From an uncultured Clostridia bacterium (GTDB taxonomy: Bacteria; Bacillota; Clostridia; UMGS1810), in contig CALGRC010000052.1 of the NCBI GenBank assembly GCA_937959315.1, forward strand, positions 1-6,024: a stretch of 6,024 nt of DNA, in the 5' to 3' direction. The notes beneath the pieces were generated by a model. It saw only the letters and a list, made by a program, of their open reading frames with translations, was not told the DNA's origin and searched no databases. Position 1 is the stretch's first letter; the number at the start of each line of letters is the position of its first letter. Below are positions 4,669 through 6,024 of the stretch, one piece after another. A program made the position numbers and the translations under genes.

Positions 4669-6024
4669 TTATACAGGATGTGTCATTTCTTCCATATTAA
4701 CCATGTCAGGGTCAATTTTATATTTCTGTGCACGGCGATATTCAAAGAATTTCACCGCAACCTGGTCAAACAGTGCATAAGACAGTACATCTTCATCCTG
4801 TTCCGTCCACTCAGCACATGCTTTGCGCAGTTTGTCCAGCTCCGGCGGAAGGTTATCAGCCGGACGGCAGGTAATCTGCTTTTCATCGCCAATGATTTTT
4901 TTCTTGACTTCATCGCTGATCGGCACCGGTGTGCGTCCATATTCGCCGCGCACAATCCCTTTAGACTCTTTGGTTATCATCTTATACCGTTCGCCCATCA
5001 AGACATTTAACACGGCCTGTGTGCCGACAATCTGGCTGGATGGGGTTACCAACGGCGGATATCCAAAATCTTCCCGCACACGCGGTACTTCTTTGAGCAC
5101 CTCATCCAATTTATCCTCAGCCCCTTGCTGCTTGAGCTGAGAAACCAAATTGGACAGCATACCGCCCGGCACCTGATAGCGCAGCGTATTGATATCCACA
5201 CCCAACACCTTTGTATTCATCAGGCCGTTGGCAAGATATTTTTCCCGTAACGGTTTGAAATAATCCGCAATTTCTGAAAGCAAATCCAAATCCAACCCAG
5301 TGTCATACGGCGTATCCTTCAAAGTCGCTACCAACGGCTCGGTTGGCGGCTGGCTGGTGCCCATCGACATTGGCGATATGGCGCAGTCAACCACATCCAC
5401 TCCCGCTTCAATAGCCTTTAAATAAGTCATGGAAGCAACACCGCTGGTATAATGGGTATGGAGCTGGATGGGGATTTTTACGCTTTCCTTCAAAGCCTTT
5501 ACCAAATCATAAGCAGTGTATGGCACCAAAAGGCCCGCCATATCCTTAATGCAAATACTATCAGCGCCCATATTTTCCAATTCTTTTGCCAATTTTACAA
5601 AAGATTCAATATTATGCACCGGGCTTATCGTATAACTCAGCGCTGCCTGCACATGTCCCTTTTCCTTCTTGGTCGCCTTTATTGCTGTCTTCAAATTGCG
5701 GACATCATTGAGCGCGTCAAAAATACGGATGATATCAATCCCATTTGCAATAGATTTTTGCACAAAATATTCCACCACATCATCTGCATAATGCCGGTAA
5801 CCTAAGATGTTCTGTCCCCGGAACAGCATTTGCAGTTTGGTGTTTTTAGCCTTTGCGCGGATTTTGCGCAGCCGTTCCCATGGGTCTTCGTTTAAAAACC
5901 GCAGGCAGGCGTCAAATGTCGCACCACCCCATGCTTCTAGGGAATGATACCCCACCTTGTCCATTGTTTCTATAATTGGCAGCATTTCCTCCGTTGTCAT
6001 ACGGGTCGCAATCAACGACTGGGG
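4669..6024 (-). CDS. oadA: Oxaloacetate decarboxylase alpha / pyruvate carboxylase subunit B, 5' partial
   Basis: This is a biotin-dependent carboxyltransferase subunit that moves CO2 between carboxybiotin and pyruvate/oxaloacetate. It forms part of either the membrane Na+-pumping decarboxylase or a two-subunit pyruvate carboxylase. The gene enters from beyond the right edge; 451 residues are visible, starting PQSLIATRMTTEEMLP, so only about 15 N-terminal residues including the RDA metal-site segment are missing. The TIM-barrel landmarks are EAWGGATFD, LFRGQN, the carbamylated-lysine site IKDMAG (K160 of the visible part) and metal ligands HTH (H189, H191). The C-terminal conserved carboxylase domain follows (VPGGMLSNL, DFGYPPLVTPSSQ, SYALFDQVAVKFFEYR). 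The protein ends at THPV without a biotinyl domain, as in many clostridial versions that use a separate biotin carrier. A terminator follows the stop. Choosing between the two enzymes needs the upstream genes, which are not visible. Confidence 0.93.
   Translation of the reverse strand, partial: PQSLIATRMTTEEMLPIIETMDKVGYHSLEAWGGATFDACLRFLNEDPWERLRKIRAKAKNTKLQMLFRGQNILGYRHYADDVVEYFVQKSIANGIDIIRIFDALNDVRNLKTAIKATKKEKGHVQAALSYTISPVHNIESFVKLAKELENMGADSICIKDMAGLLVPYTAYDLVKALKESVKIPIQLHTHYTSGVASMTYLKAIEAGVDVVDCAISPMSMGTSQPPTEPLVATLKDTPYDTGLDLDLLSEIADYFKPLREKYLANGLMNTKVLGVDINTLRYQVPGGMLSNLVSQLKQQGAEDKLDEVLKEVPRVREDFGYPPLVTPSSQIVGTQAVLNVLMGERYKMITKESKGIVRGEYGRTPVPISDEVKKKIIGDEKQITCRPADNLPPELDKLRKACAEWTEQDEDVLSYALFDQVAVKFFEYRRAQKYKIDPDMVNMEEMTHPV

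Noticed and set aside
4661..4700. Possible hslO promoter (ATGACA with TATCCT) at the end of oadA
   Set aside because: The spacing is 15 and the match is poor; TATAAA nearby has no -35 partner at normal distance.

Overview
The window looks like chromosomal DNA of an anaerobic Firmicute, most likely a gut-type Clostridia or Oscillospiraceae relative. This rests on protein style: a clostridial-type Hsp33, an oxaloacetate decarboxylase or pyruvate carboxylase subunit without a fused biotin domain, an SLH-domain exported protein, and a clostridial Ku/ATP-ligase pair. It also rests on consensus sigma-A-type promoters, AGGAGG-like ribosome sites and AT-biased intergenic DNA. No species can be named from the sequence alone. 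Every recognisable gene lies on the minus strand, so transcription runs from right to left.

Right part (about 3500-6024): housekeeping DNA. It begins with the 5'-truncated oadA-type carboxyltransferase (4669-6024), followed by a strong intrinsic terminator (4623-4659). Next comes hslO (3721-4605), whose ribosome site starts three bases after the terminator T-run. Between hslO and the next gene lies a plus-strand consensus promoter (3587-3615), followed by a 14-bp hairpin. Together these suggest a short RNA of about 70 nt, convergent with hslO. A minus-strand promoter (3510-3538) drives an exported SLH-domain protein (2450-3475).

Middle (about 1754-2445): GC-rich wreckage of a bacterial non-homologous end-joining operon. 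Ku has lost its start, an internal segment and most of its C-terminal half. It still reads in frame into its basic tail and still overlaps the ATP-dependent ligase by ATGA. The ligase keeps motifs I to III of its nucleotidyltransferase domain and is then cut off. The Ku remnant begins directly at the stop codon of the SLH gene, so the end-joining genes are almost certainly non-functional here.

Left part (1 to about 1790): an AT-rich accessory cassette. A terminator (1638-1673) ends transcription from the middle region. A near-consensus promoter (1580-1608) drives an FRG-domain protein (245-1486), of a family often found in accessory or defence-like regions. The first 244 bases hold no convincing gene. 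They carry two spaced copies of a GCAACTTCATTCTACC-like motif that could be a transposon end. The simplest reading is that an FRG-carrying accessory segment replaced or interrupted the end-joining locus. No complete novel system is visible; the best leads are the FRG cassette, the collapsed Ku/ligase pair and the small plus-strand transcription unit.
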